A stretch of 64,000 nucleotides of DNA, from positions 41,656,191-41,720,190 of the forward strand of contig NC_063174.1 of NCBI RefSeq assembly GCF_023159225.1, read 5' to 3'. The translations under genes were made by a program, and so were the position numbers. How positions within the stretch are numbered: the first letter of the stretch is position 1; each line of letters begins with the position of its first letter. Positions 10,945-21,359 of the stretch are shown here, in pieces. Under the pieces are notes generated by a model. It was not told where the DNA came from and searched no databases. It saw nothing but the letters and a program-made list of their open reading frames with translations. Source of the stretch: Perognathus longimembris pacificus (taxonomy: Eukaryota > Chordata > Mammalia > Rodentia > Heteromyidae).

Positions 10945-11439
10945 GGAAGTGCCTAGGAATAAATGTGCCTGTGCCTGTATGACTATGTGTGCACGTGAGC
11001 CCACACATACCTGGCAAAGCACGTGCACACACCTATGTGCAATTGAAGGTTCACACCTGTGAGTCTGGGCTACAGAAAGCAGGCAGTGGTCTCACCCCAT
11101 GGTGGCTTGGCTCCTGATCTCTAGCCCTCAGCAAACTCCATCCCCTACTATGCTGGCAACCAGGATTGGGAGGGTGCAGGATGTGTCCAATGACCCTCTC
11201 TGGACCCCACACATGATCCCTCTTGGGACTTGTGGGGAGCTGGTTATGCTGTGCCCATCGGTAGACGGGGACAGATCCACGTACCCAGTATGTCAGATCT
11301 GTGGTGTCCTCTAGGGAGTGACCTTAAGAGGAACAAAGGAGTAGGTTATTTGTGGGGTCAGAGGGGAAGGGGTATGAGGACAGGGTCAACTATGTACACA
11401 TTGTAGATGGAATGAAATGCAGGCTTAGAGTATAACAAG

Positions 11440-11585
11440 GAGTTGGGGTGGGAGTGGTGCAGTGGAGCACATCTACAATCCCAGCACTTAAGAAAATGAG
11501 GCAGGAGGATTTCTAGCTCTAGGCCAGACTGGACTGCATAGGGCAACCCTGTTGATAACAAACCAATGAACACAAAGTACAGCAA
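11440..11585 (+). mobile_element. B1 SINE (sense)
   Basis: Reads gagcacatctacaatcccag, gaaaatgaggcaggaggat, ggccagactggactgcatag. Confidence 0.8.
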
Positions 11586-11619
11586 GGACAACTGAGGATA
11601 GATGAAGTTAGAACAAAGG

Positions 11620-11870
11620 AAAGGATAGCCATGTGTCAGAGGTTCGCACCTAGAATCCTTCCTACTCAGGAGGCTGAGACATAGAGGATCACGATTTGAA
11701 ACCAGCCAAGGAAGAAAAGTCTGAAGAACTGCATCTTCAATTAACCAGAAAACACCTGCACTGGAGGCATGGCTCAGGTAGTAGAATATCAGGAGAACAA
11801 CCAATAGGAGCAAGCGTTTGGTATCAGTGCAAGCCCTGGTACCAGAAAAGCAAACAAATGAACCCTTATA
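11620..11870 (+). mobile_element. B1/Geo composite SINE (sense, diverged)
   Basis: Reads tccttcctactcaggaggct then caattaaccagaaaacacc and ggaggcatggctcaggtag. Confidence 0.7.
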
Positions 11871-12019
11871 AAACAAAGGCGGGGGTGAGGGGGAAACTAA
11901 GGAAGGCATGCTTCACAAATTTTATGTCTACCAAGATCCAAAGGACAGGCAGGATCTATATCTACCCACTAGAAGGATGGAGGTAGTGGGAAGCAGGACA
12001 CTGGCCCTGACATCCATTC

Positions 12020-12118
12020 CTTGTTTGTTTGGGGAGATAGGGTCTTACTATACAGCCCAGACTTGGCTTCCAACTCTAGATCCTATCATTAAAGGTACAT
12101 GTCACCCCACCTAACTCC
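12020..12118 (-). mobile_element. B1 SINE (antisense, diverged)
   Basis: Reads gagatagggtcttactatac then cagcccagacttggcttcc and aaaggtacatgtcacccc. Confidence 0.65.
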
Positions 12119-12119
12119 T

Positions 12120-13670
12120 GTTGGCCTTTAGAAATGCCTCTCCCCCATGGTCCTGGTGCTGTTCCTTGGCCTTAGCATACTGAGGGGGCAGCGGGAAGTC
12201 TTACAGGCACAGGAGGACTGGCAGGCACACTTCATTTCCTGCTGCCCTCTCCTACCTACCAGTGGCCGACCCAGCCATGCACTCAAAATGTGTTCTGGCT
12301 CCTTCTCTGTTGTTCTCCACTTCAGGATAGAAGCCATGGAACCTCCCAGCAGACCACCCCCAACAGGCCAGCCCAGCCCTGCCTAATCTCTGCAGTGCAG
12401 CCTGGACCTCCCATCCAGAGAGGTGCTCAGGGGCCAAAGCCAGGCAAGCACCTCTGTGGGCACCCTCCCTCCAGCCAGGTGGTCCTGAGGGCCGATGTCA
12501 ACAGATGAGAGAGAAGTTTTGGGGGCCACCACTTCTTGCTGAAGTCCCCATAAAGGCTTTGGACTTCTGCCTTTCCTTTCCTGGGGGTTTCCCTTTGTTC
12601 TCTAGGGAGTAGCCCATGGGTGAGGATGTAGCAGAGTCCTTGGAGAGAAGATAGAGAAGGAGAGTGCCCCTGCGCCCTGTGCTCCCTCTTCTCTGCCTTC
12701 CCTGGGAGGTCTGACCCAGAGGAGCCCAGGACGAGGGGAGGATGTCATTAATCACCATTATTTATTAGTTCTTATGTAATGGGGTGTTATGAATTATGCA
12801 ACCTTGTACCGGGCACCACTAGGAATACAGAAAACATGGTCTGTAGCAGTCAGAACTTCCCGTGGGGTGAGCAGGTGGGCCCAAAAGTTAACTAGGTGAC
12901 CTGCAGACCAAGCAAAAGAATGAGGTGCGGGCAGGCTGGGCTCTGGTGAGAGTTAGCTCTATCTTGCTATATGGCTGGAAAAGGGGGGCAAGGAGGAGGA
13001 TAGTGTGTGGTGGGATGTGGCTCGGCCCTCTCTGGGAGCCCCAGGGTGGGTGGGAACTGGATTTGGAGCCCCTTTTGCCCTCTGCGCCTGGCTCAGCTCA
13101 GCTCTGGCTCCAGGGTGGCCTGGGTCACAGCTGGAGTTGTCACAATATTGACCCAAGAGGAGATAACATCCACAGGGCTCGGAGTCACCCGTCAGACAAG
13201 GAGGGGGATGTCACCGGAAAAGATCCCGGGCCTCCAGTGGGATCAAACTAAATGGGGCTTTAATAGGTCTCTTCCAGCTCAGATTTCATGGGTAATTGGA
13301 AGCAGGTTCTGAGCCGAGCGCAGTGGGCGGCCCTAGTGGCCTGCCAGTGGCCACTGCCTCCAGGAGCCAAGTGGGAGTGAGGTGGGGCCAGGGGGGCCAC
13401 AGCCATGCACCCCCTATCTCCCACTGCGGCCCACAGCCACAGACATGGGGTTCTGTGTGTCCCAAGTCCAACCTGCACTGGGCCTGCCCCCTACCCTATC
13501 TGTCATCCATTCACCCACCCGTCCATCCAGCAAATACATATTAACGCTTTGAATTGGCAACAGCCTTGTAACATAGAAATCCTTCCCTTTTTCTTAAATT
13601 AAAAAAAAAATTCCTTTAAGTCAATTCAGCACATCAGTTTACTTCTTGAACTTACAAACAAGAGGGCCAA
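12120..13670. other. GC-rich unique intergenic block, possible conserved elements
   Basis: 12735-12830 is AT-rich with a MIR-like feel. 13125-13310 contains GATA (agataac) and ACAAT motifs in a compact unique stretch. No exon recognised. Confidence 0.4.
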
Positions 13671-13672
13671 CC

Positions 13673-14005
13673 AAGGCACAGTGGCTCACTGTTGCGTGCC
13701 TAGCTAATTGGAAGGTAGAGACTGGGAGTAATTTAGGGCCAGCCTGGGCAAAAAGTTAACAAGACCCTCATCTCAAAAGCAAGCCAGGCAGAGTGGGGCA
13801 TGTATGTAATCCCAAGCGACACAGAGGCTTAGGTAGGATGAATCTGAGTCTGAAGCAAGCTCAGTCACAAAATAGGATGTTATCTGAAAAATAACCTGAA
13901 GCAAAAAAAAAAAAAAAAAGGCCTGGAGGTGTGACTCCAGTGGTAGAATAATTATCTAGCAAGCATGGGGACCTGAGTTCAAACCCTGGTCCTGCCAGAA
14001 AACCA
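13673..14005 (+). mobile_element. Dimeric B1-type SINE with tRNA-like tail unit
   Basis: Two B1-like units (ggcacagtggctcactgttg... and ggcagagtggggcatgtatg...), an A17 run, then a tRNA-like unit (tgtgactccagtggtagaat...ggacctgagttcaaaccctg). This architecture is common in castorimorph rodents. Confidence 0.65.
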
Positions 14006-14043
14006 AAGATGAACAGAGTAAAAATTAAAAATAATGGGATTGG

Positions 14044-14251
14044 GGGCTGGGGATATAGCCTAGTGGCAAGAGTGCCTGCCTCGGATACACGAGGCCCTAG
14101 GTTCGATTCCCCAGCACCACATATACAGAAAACGGCCAGAAGCGGCGCTGTGGCTCAAGTGGCAGAGTGCTAGCCTTGAGCGGGAAGAAGCCAGGGACAG
14201 TGCTCAGGCCCTGAGTCCAAGGCCCAGGACTGGCCAAAAAAAAAAAAAAAA
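14044..14251 (+). mobile_element. IDL-Geo SINE, young subtype, 11-base target duplication
   Basis: Full-length with intact A and B boxes (tagcctagtggcaagagtgc; ggttcgattcc). It carries gcgggaagaagcc and ggactggcc, which are shared with the copies at 23515 and partly with those at 37940 and 53977. Duplication aatgggattgg is at 14033-14043 and 14252-14262. Confidence 0.95.
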
Positions 14252-14411
14252 AATGGGATTGGAAATATAGTACCATTGTAGAATATTTGCCAGCATGAGC
14301 TCAATCCATAGTACTACTAAAAAGTAAATACATCATAAAATAAAAGGCAAAAAATTACAAAGCCAACAACAGAAAAAAGGTATGTACTTACTGAAACAAA
14401 ATTCAAGCTAT

Positions 14412-14660
14412 AAAGCCAGGTGCTGGTGACTCACACCTGTAATCCTAACTACTCAGGAGGCTGAGATCTGAGGATCTCAGTTCAAAGCCAGATCAGGTAG
14501 GAAATTCCATGAGACTCTTGTCTCCATTTAATCACCAGAAAACTGGATGTGGCACTGTAGCTTGAAGTGGTATAACACTAGCCTTGAGCAAAAAGAGCTC
14601 AGGAACAGCTCCCAGGCCCAGAGTTCAAACCCAATGACTGACAAAAATAAACAAATAGAT
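14412..14660 (+). mobile_element. B1/Geo composite SINE (sense)
   Basis: Reads ggtgactcacacctgtaatc, caggaggctgagatctgagg, then the Geo-like half tagcttgaagtggtataaca. Confidence 0.9.
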
Positions 14661-14679
14661 AAATAAAAAACTGAAAATG

Positions 14680-16205
14680 TACTACTATCAAGGTATATTA
14701 AGTAAGAAGTGAGAATTCATCTCTCCTCCATATACTCATTACTCTTGTCTCCACCTGGCCACCCCAGATGCAATGACCACATGCAATATCCAGGGGCAAT
14801 GTCTGCCTGTGATTTACTGGACATCTTTCTGGAATAGCCTCAGTGCATCTGGATTACATGCTACTGTTTTCATTCCTCAACACATCACTTACACATCATG
14901 TAACTCATAATGTAAACATTATGTGCACATTTCTCATTCCCATTTGAAAGCAAGAAAAACTGGGGTTCTAGAAGGTTCAATGGCTATCCCAGGCTGCACA
15001 GCCAAGCCTATTCTCCCAGCCTCTAGCCCCTGTTACAGCCTCTAGCCCCTTCCCTGAGGAGGTAGATGAGATGGGGGAGAGGACTAGAACCCCAGACGTC
15101 AGGGGAGATGGAAAAGGGAGCTGGGGAGTGAGTGTAGAGCAGTGGGCCAGGAGGGTTGCAAGGTCCCTTTGGAATGCAGTGGGCTCCTCTCCAGTGTCCT
15201 CAGAAGTCTGAGCTATGCTTAGGGGCCTTGGAGCCCTGCAGGCCTGGGCAGAGCCAGGGCTGGGCAGCTGGCAGTGGACGGGTTTTCAAACCAAATTTGG
15301 TGAAAGAGGACAAGACTGCCTTTCAGCCTTGGACACCCTGGGCCACGAGCCTTCCTCCCTGACTGTCCCTCCTGAGCCTCCAGCTTCACTTCTTACCTAA
15401 CACCATGGCCTACGCATGCTGATAGATGCACCCACGCTCTCCCCTGTAGGGCTATTGTCCTTCATCTTCCTGTCATCTGTAGCTGTCTGGCCTCCAGCTC
15501 CAGGGAAGTCAAGTCCCAGGAAGCCAGAAACCAGCACCTGCACGCAGAGGGCTGGGAAACCCCATCAGAGAAGGGACATTGGGGCCTGGGCAGTGGAGGT
15601 CAGCTCCACCTGAAATGTAAATAAGTCACCTCTGCAAAGGTCATGACCCAGAGACCACCACACTAGCTCTAGGCTTTCCTCTTCCTTGCCTGGGATCTCC
15701 AAGGGAGGCAAGTCCACCAAGCTGCACGGGCATGGAGGATGCCCAGGGAAAACAGACCTAGTAACTCCCAGCAGAGGACACAAACACATGTGTTCACTTG
15801 GGTTCACTCAGTGATACAGAAGGGACAAGGCCAGGACAGTGGCGCTGTCCACAGAGATAGCAGAAATGCAGCCTCTCTTAGAGCCTGGGCATAGACTAAG
15901 GGGTCTTCAGCTGGAAAAAATGCTCCTACAGGTACCAAGCACCCAGTCTTTGGAGGAGACCATGAAGACACCTCAACTAGTCAGGGAAGAAGATCCAGTC
16001 ATTCTGCTATCTTTGGCAAATCTATTCTCTGAGCTGGGTGCCAGTCGGGCCTGGGTGCAGAGTTTACCTATGAAGCTTGACCTGTACCAGGCACCCCTGG
16101 GAATACCCCCCTTTCCGGAGAGTCGTCTATGTGACCTGGCTGGGCAGTCACTGGCCCATCTTTAGAGGGGTCTTGGGCCCACCGTAGACCATGTGGAAGA
16201 TGGAG
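14680..16205. other. Unique intergenic sequence with a CArG box
   Basis: A possible MIR remnant lies at 14900-15010. Otherwise this is unique GC-rich DNA with no supported gene. A perfect CArG-type decamer lies at 15291-15300. Confidence 0.4.
15291..15300. promoter_or_regulatory. Consensus CArG (SRF-type) box
   Basis: ccaaatttgg fits CC(A/T)6GG exactly. Whether it is bound is unknown, since the motif alone occurs often by chance. Confidence 0.3.
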
Positions 16206-16225
16206 ATCCTTTATCCACACACTTT

Positions 16226-16466
16226 TTTATTTATTTTTTTGTTGGTCATGGGGCTTGAACTCAGGTCCTGGGTGCTATCCCTGAGCCCTTTTGCTCAAGG
16301 CCAGAGCTCTACCATTTTGAGCCACAGTGCCACTTCTGACTTTCCGGTCATTCATTGGAGCTAAGAGTCTCGTGGGCTTTCCTGCCCAGGCTGGCTTTGA
16401 CTGTGATCCTCAAATCTCAGCCTCCTGAGTAGCTAGGATTACCGGTGTGAGCCACCAGCACCCTGC
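16226..16466 (-). mobile_element. B1/Geo composite SINE (antisense)
   Basis: Reads gttggtcatggggcttgaac, the Geo half ttttgctcaaggccagagc, then the B1 half ctcctgagtagctaggatta. Confidence 0.92.
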
Positions 16467-16555
16467 TTTACCCACCCACTTGGCAGCCTGATGGCCTCCC
16501 TATGCCCATAATCTACTACTGATCCCACAGTACTGAGGAGGATTGAGTGTTAGTT

Positions 16556-16596
16556 CACACACACACACACGCACACACACACACACACACACACAG
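16556..16596 (+). repeat. (CA)n microsatellite
   Basis: About 20 ca units with one cg interruption. Confidence 0.95.
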
Positions 16597-16639
16597 CCCA
16601 GCACAAGCCTTCACACACTAGGTCCCCTCCCCTGCCCAG

Positions 16640-17110
16640 CAGACCTTGGTGGCTGCCGGCTGTCAGGTCTGGCCCCTGCTTGGCTGTGAGGCCAATTATT
16701 GCGGCCTTAATCACCATGGTGGCGGCGGCAGCATGGCGTTAACAACTGTCTGCCCGTCAGTCTCCTTCCTGGAGCGGCGTTGTGGAGGGGATGACCCCTC
16801 GCCGCGCTCCTCCTCGAAGGAGCTTGAAATTGTATCCCAACAGCAGTGCGGTGGCCGCCATCCAGGGCAACGCCTGGCTCCCCTTGCTGCTGCCTGCTGT
16901 CTCCTATGTGTTTGTTGGGCTCCTCCTGCCACGGGAGTGAGAGCCCATGCAGACAGGCTCAGGACTGTGAATCCCCTGCGCATTGATGCCACTGTGCCCT
17001 CCAGCTGGCACTGCCAACAACTGAGCTCAGGAAGGCAGGCACTCCCTGCCAGCCAGAGCAAATTAGGTGCCCGGACATTGAGGTCTGCTTGGCATTTCCT
17101 GTGTTGGCTT
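16640..17110. promoter_or_regulatory. CpG-dense unique block, candidate conserved noncoding element
   Basis: CpGs are concentrated at 16700-16870 within otherwise CpG-poor intergenic DNA. Homeobox-like cores (ccaattatt, ttaatcacc) sit beside a GGC-repeat. Open frames exist on both strands but neither shows a recognised protein. Confidence 0.35.
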
Positions 17111-18010
17111 TGGCTGATGGAGGCCTGACCAGTAGGCTGCCCTCTTGACCTGAGCTGAGCCAAACAGGCACGTCCCTGACTCTTGAGCCCACTAACTTCT
17201 CTGCCCTATGCCCCACAGGGAATCTTGTTCTGGAAAAGAAAAAAAAAAAAAAAAAAGGCCACCACTCCCTACTGTGGTTGATACTGAGTATTCTTCTCCT
17301 GCCTTGTAGGGTGCTCTGACCACCCAAGCCTGGCATGGCTCCAACTGGGTGGTCTCAGAGCCTGCTCCTCAGGCTCAGCAATAGAACCCATGGATGGGCC
17401 ACCGATCTTGGAGACGTCTGAGGCTGAGTGTGGTAGAGCCATTCTGTGTGTGAGTCCCCAGGGCTACTCCAGAGAACAAGCTGGGGACCTGTGTCCAGAC
17501 CCTACTTGAGGAGACTTGAGCACTTGGTTTCCTGCTTGAGAACTTGCAGGGGCTCCCACCCCCAACCCCAGAAGGGCTGGCTTCACCTGTGGGCCTCATG
17601 ATTGCTGGCTCGGCTTCCTCAGTCCATGTTTTTATTGGCTCTGGGTCTGTGAGATACAAGATTGTCCAAAACAAGATGACTTTGTGATACATATTTTCCC
17701 AAAGAGCAGAGTCTGTAATATAATCAAGCCCTTTGTGTACAGTGTGGTCCCAGGCTACCTCCCCTCCCCCACCCTGCGAGTTGTCTCCAGTTCTGCCCCA
17801 GCCAGGTCCCTGTGGGGCATAAAGCCCTCATCAGTCTACATGGCCAGAGGTCTCTAGTTTAGGATGGGGTGTGGCTAGGCAGACCGGCCAAAGCCATATC
17901 CCATCTATAGCCTGCCATTGGTCTGCTGCACCCCTCCTCTTTCCCTCCTCCCCAGACTTGAGGTGCCAGCAGAGCCCTTGGGAGAAGAGCCAGGACATGG
18001 AAGAAATTCT
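17111..18010. other. Unique intergenic sequence
   Basis: An A18 run lies at about 17240-17257. Nothing else is recognised. Confidence 0.35.
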
Positions 18011-18014
18011 AGAG

Positions 18015-18190
18015 TCACAGAGTCCTAACTATAACTCCCAGCTCTGCTGCACACCAGCCATGTGCCTGATGAACTCAGTAGCCTTGTCAGCAAAATGGGG
18101 ACAACAGAGGCCCCATTGGTGTAGGGTTTGGACAAGCAGTCAGTGGGCTCAGCTGAGAGCAAACCCTCAATAAATGGCATTATTTCTTCA
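18015..18190 (+). repeat. MIR SINE fragment
   Basis: Follows the MIR order: ccagctctgctgcacaccag, cagcaaaatggggacaacag, then caataaatggcattattt. Confidence 0.8.
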
Positions 18191-18280
18191 ACAGCTCCTC
18201 TGCACAGGGTTGGCTAGGCAGCTAAGGGGTCTTCAAAATGGTCCTGGGCCAAACTTTGGCTTTATCTATAAAGGAGACCC

Positions 18281-18309
18281 GCTGTCTGTCTGTCTGTCTG
18301 TCTGTCTAT
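18281..18309 (+). repeat. (GTCT)n microsatellite
   Basis: Six to seven tandem gtct units. Confidence 0.95.
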
Positions 18310-18401
18310 GCATGCACACTCACACATTGATTGCTTCCTTGCCCCACATGATCTAAGTGCCATCTCCCAGAGTAGCCTCAGTCTTAGACTGACCATCTTC
18401 T

Positions 18402-18610
18402 TCTTCTTTCTTTTTTTTCCTCAGTCCTGGGCCTTGGACTCAGGGCCTGAGCACTGTCCCTGGCCTCCTTTTGCTCAAGGCTAGCACTCTGCCAACTTGA
18501 GCCACAGCACCACTTCTGGCCTTTTCTATATATGTGGTACTGGGGAATCGAACCCAGGGCTTCATGTATACGATACAAGCACTCTTGCCACTAGGCCATA
18601 TTCCCAGATT
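18402..18610 (-). mobile_element. IDL-Geo SINE (antisense), 15-base target duplication
   Basis: Full dimer with duplication gactgaccatcttct at 18387-18401 and 18611-18625. Confidence 0.95.
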
Positions 18611-19001
18611 GACTGACCATCTTCTGAATCACTCTGCCCACAGCCATCAAAAGTTATCAGCTCAGCCATACTGGCTAGCCTACTAAGGCCACTGGAAGAA
18701 AAGCTCTGCTTGAGGTGGTCTCCGCTTTTCTCCAGTGAATGGTAAGGTGCAGCATAGCGCCATTAGCTCCTTAGTGACAGGTGCCTGGGTGCTCAGAAGG
18801 CAGTACTCAGGCACTGCTGAAGGTGGGAGAGGAGGGAACAAGCTCACATTTCCCTGGATGGTTTGGGTGACGCTGATTAAGAGATGAGCAGTGGTGATCA
18901 ATTGGTTGGGTGATTTAAGTTCTGGCACTTTCCCTTAGAAACTATTTGAAATGCCAAAGGTCAGGCAGGGCTGCAGGAGGGCCCATTTAAAAATAACAAA
19001 G

Positions 19002-19246
19002 CCTGGAGCCAGTGGCTCACACTTGTCATCCTAGCTACTTAGGAAGCTCAGATCTGAGGATCACAGTTCAAAGCTAGCCAAAGGCAGAAAAGTCCCTGAG
19101 AGACTCTTATTCAATTAACCACTTAAAAACTGGAAATGGAGCTGTGGCTCAAAGTGGTAGTTAACCTTGAGCAAAAGAGCTCAGGGACAGCTCCCAGACC
19201 CTGAGTTCAAGCCTCAAGAATGGCCAAAAAAAAAAAAAAAAAAAAA
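19002..19246 (+). mobile_element. B1/Geo composite SINE (sense)
   Basis: Reads cagtggctcacacttgtcat, then gctgtggctcaaagtggtag, ending in an A23 tail. Confidence 0.9.
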
Positions 19247-19257
19247 AGCCCTCATCA

Positions 19258-19450
19258 AAAGCTAGGCATGGTAGCACATGCCTGTAATCCTAGCTACTTG
19301 GAAGGTATAGATAGCAGGAGTGTGATTTGAAGCCAGTTTATCCCCCAAAAAACTGTAATCTCAACTATGCTGGAGGCAGAAACAGGAGGCTCATAATCCA
19401 AGGCTAGTGTGAGCAAGAGCACACGATCCTATCTGAAAAACAGCTTAAGG
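19258..19450 (+). mobile_element. Dimeric B1-type SINE (sense)
   Basis: Reads aggcatggtagcacatgcct, then a second B1-like unit with ctatgctggaggcagaaac and cctatctgaaaaacagc. Confidence 0.65.
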
Positions 19451-19452
19451 AT

Positions 19453-19665
19453 GGGCCTGTGAATATGGCCTAGTGGTAGAGTGCCTGCCTAGCATGCATG
19501 AAGCCCAGGGTTCGATTCCTCAGCACCACATGTATAGAAAAAGCCAGAAGTGGTGCTGTGGCTCAAGTGGTAGAGTGCTAGCCTTGAGCAAAAAGAAGCC
19601 ATGGAGTGATCAGGCCCTAAGTTCAAGGCCCAGGACTGGCAAAAAAAAGAAAGAAAAAAAAAGCT
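19453..19665 (+). mobile_element. IDL-Geo SINE (sense)
   Basis: Full dimer from gggcctgtgaatatggcc to ggactggcaaaaaaaag. It joins the preceding SINE directly, so it probably inserted into that element's tail. Confidence 0.92.
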
Positions 19666-19687
19666 AAAAGAAAAACAGGCAGCCACT

Positions 19688-20005
19688 AGATTACAGCTCA
19701 TGCTTGTAATCCTAGCTACTCGGGAGGTAGAGATTGAGAAGACAGATTTGAGGCCAGTCCAAGTGAAAAGTTAGCAGGACCTCTTCTTAACCAACAGCCG
19801 GATTTAGTGGTGAGCATCTGTAATCTCAGCTACCCCAGGAGGCGTAGATAGGAGGATCTTTATCTGAGGCTGGCCCCTAGCAAAAATGTGAGACCTTATC
19901 TGAGAAATAACCAAAAGCATAAAAGGGATTAAGATATGGCTGGAGTGATAAGTATTGCCTAGAAAGTTTGAGATTATGAGTTCAAATACCAGTACTAAAA
20001 AAGAA
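19688..20005 (+). mobile_element. Dimeric B1-type SINE with tRNA-like tail unit
   Basis: Two B1-like units, then a degraded tRNA-like unit ending ttatgagttcaaataccag. With its neighbours it forms a run of four SINEs between 19.0 and 20.0 kb. Confidence 0.6.
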
Positions 20006-20309
20006 GTCTACAAAATGTGCTTCTCCTTGTCATTTACGATTATAGATAAACAACACAGTTATCCAATGGTAGGAGAATCATTAATTATAGTACTCTATTT
20101 CCAGCTGTACAAGTTACTAAAGAGCAACAACTAAAAATTATGTTTAAGAAAACATTTTTAATGTCCTGGCAACACCCAAATAAAAGAATCAGGATATCTC
20201 CCTACTGACAAAGTATAACTTTATCATGTTATAAACAAGACTATGAAGGAAAAACAAAAAAATGACACATAATTATTTCAGCCTTCAAAAGGAAGGAAAT
20301 TCTGGCACA

Positions 20310-21008
20310 TTCTGTAACTTAGATGAAACATAAAACTATGCTAAGTGAATGAGCAAGACAAAAAAGAAAAATATAATAGGATTCCTCATGTGAGGTCCGC
20401 GGACAGTCAACTCTGTGGAGTTAGGAAGTGAAGGCTGGCTTTGAGGGACCGGGGCAATTGATGTCTCATGGGGACAGGGTTTCAGTATGGTATGACACGG
20501 TTGTGGAGATGGTTGTGACAGAGGTTGCATAACATGTTGGTTACTTTTGAGTTGCTGTGACAAAAATGCCTGAGAGCACAACTTAGGGGAGGAAGGGTTT
20601 ATATTGGCTTATGGTTTCTGAGGCCTCGGGCGATGGTTGCTTAGCCCCATGCACTTGGGTAGGAAAAGATGGCGGCAGGAGAATGTGGTAGAGGAGCTTT
20701 GTCACCTCATGGTGGCCAGGAAACAGGAGAGGGAAAGAGACTGGAGACCAGATTTAACCTTCAATGGAAAGTTCCCAGTAATCCACTTCCTCCAGCTAGG
20801 CCATGTCTCCTGAAATTTCCATCCACCCTCCAGAATAGTACAGCCACCTGGGGAACAAGCATTCAATGTAGGAGTCTGGGGGAGAGAGTTCATATTCCAA
20901 CCACAACACAGAGTGATATGTGCTTTGCTGGGCACACAGCTAAAATGGATAAAATGGGTCAAATGGTGTGTTTTATGTGATATATATTTTGCCACAATTT
21001 TAAAAGAT
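20310..21008 (+). mobile_element. Old L1 3' untranslated fragment, split by an LTR
   Basis: The left part (gctaagtgaatgagcaagac...gacagggtttcagtatgg...ttgtggagatggttgtgac) and the right part (gctaaaatggataaaatgg...tatattttgccacaatttt) match the sense L1M-type 3' end as recalled. The two halves rejoin across the LTR at 20535-20908. Confidence 0.75.
20535..20908 (+). mobile_element. Solo LTR, MaLR-type, inside the L1 fragment
   Basis: About 374 bases, beginning TGTTGG and ending CACAACA. The interior ttgctgtgacaaaaatgcc...ggaggaagggtttatattgg follows rodent/MaLR LTR consensus. Flanks taaca and caaca are a likely 5-base duplication with one change. No viral coding sequence is present. Confidence 0.7.
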
Positions 21009-21011
21009 AGA

Positions 21012-21266
21012 TTAAACCCGGTGCTGGTAGCTCATATCTATAATCCTAGCTACTAAGAAAGTTTAGATCTAAGGATTGTGGTTCAAAGATAGCCTGGGCA
21101 AAGAAAAAAAATCTGTGAGATTCTTACCTCCAATGACTCAGCCAAAAGGCCAAAGTGGAGCTGTGTGTAGTAGAGTACCAACCTTGAATGGAAAAAAGCC
21201 AAGCTAGAGTGCAAGGCCCCGAGTTCAAGCCGTTGCTTTGGTGTGTACATGCACACACACACACGT
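21012..21266 (+). mobile_element. B1/Geo composite SINE ending in (CA)n
   Basis: Reads ggtgctggtagctcatatct, then caaagtggagctgtgtgtag. The tail is replaced by tgtgtacatgcacacacac. Confidence 0.8.
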
Positions 21267-21359
21267 CAAAATGTTTGTTGTGAATAGTTTTGTGCAAAGA
21301 CGTTATGAGTGATGTTTTGTTCTTCTTTAGTTTCTAACATTGTGTTGTTTTGTTTGTTG

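Noticed and set aside
11358..11909. 183-codon frame on the - strand
   Set aside because: It runs through B1 and B1/Geo SINE sequence.
16646..17163. Overlapping 150-160-codon frames on both strands
   Set aside because: Both strands are open, as expected from GC-rich sequence, and neither resembles a protein.
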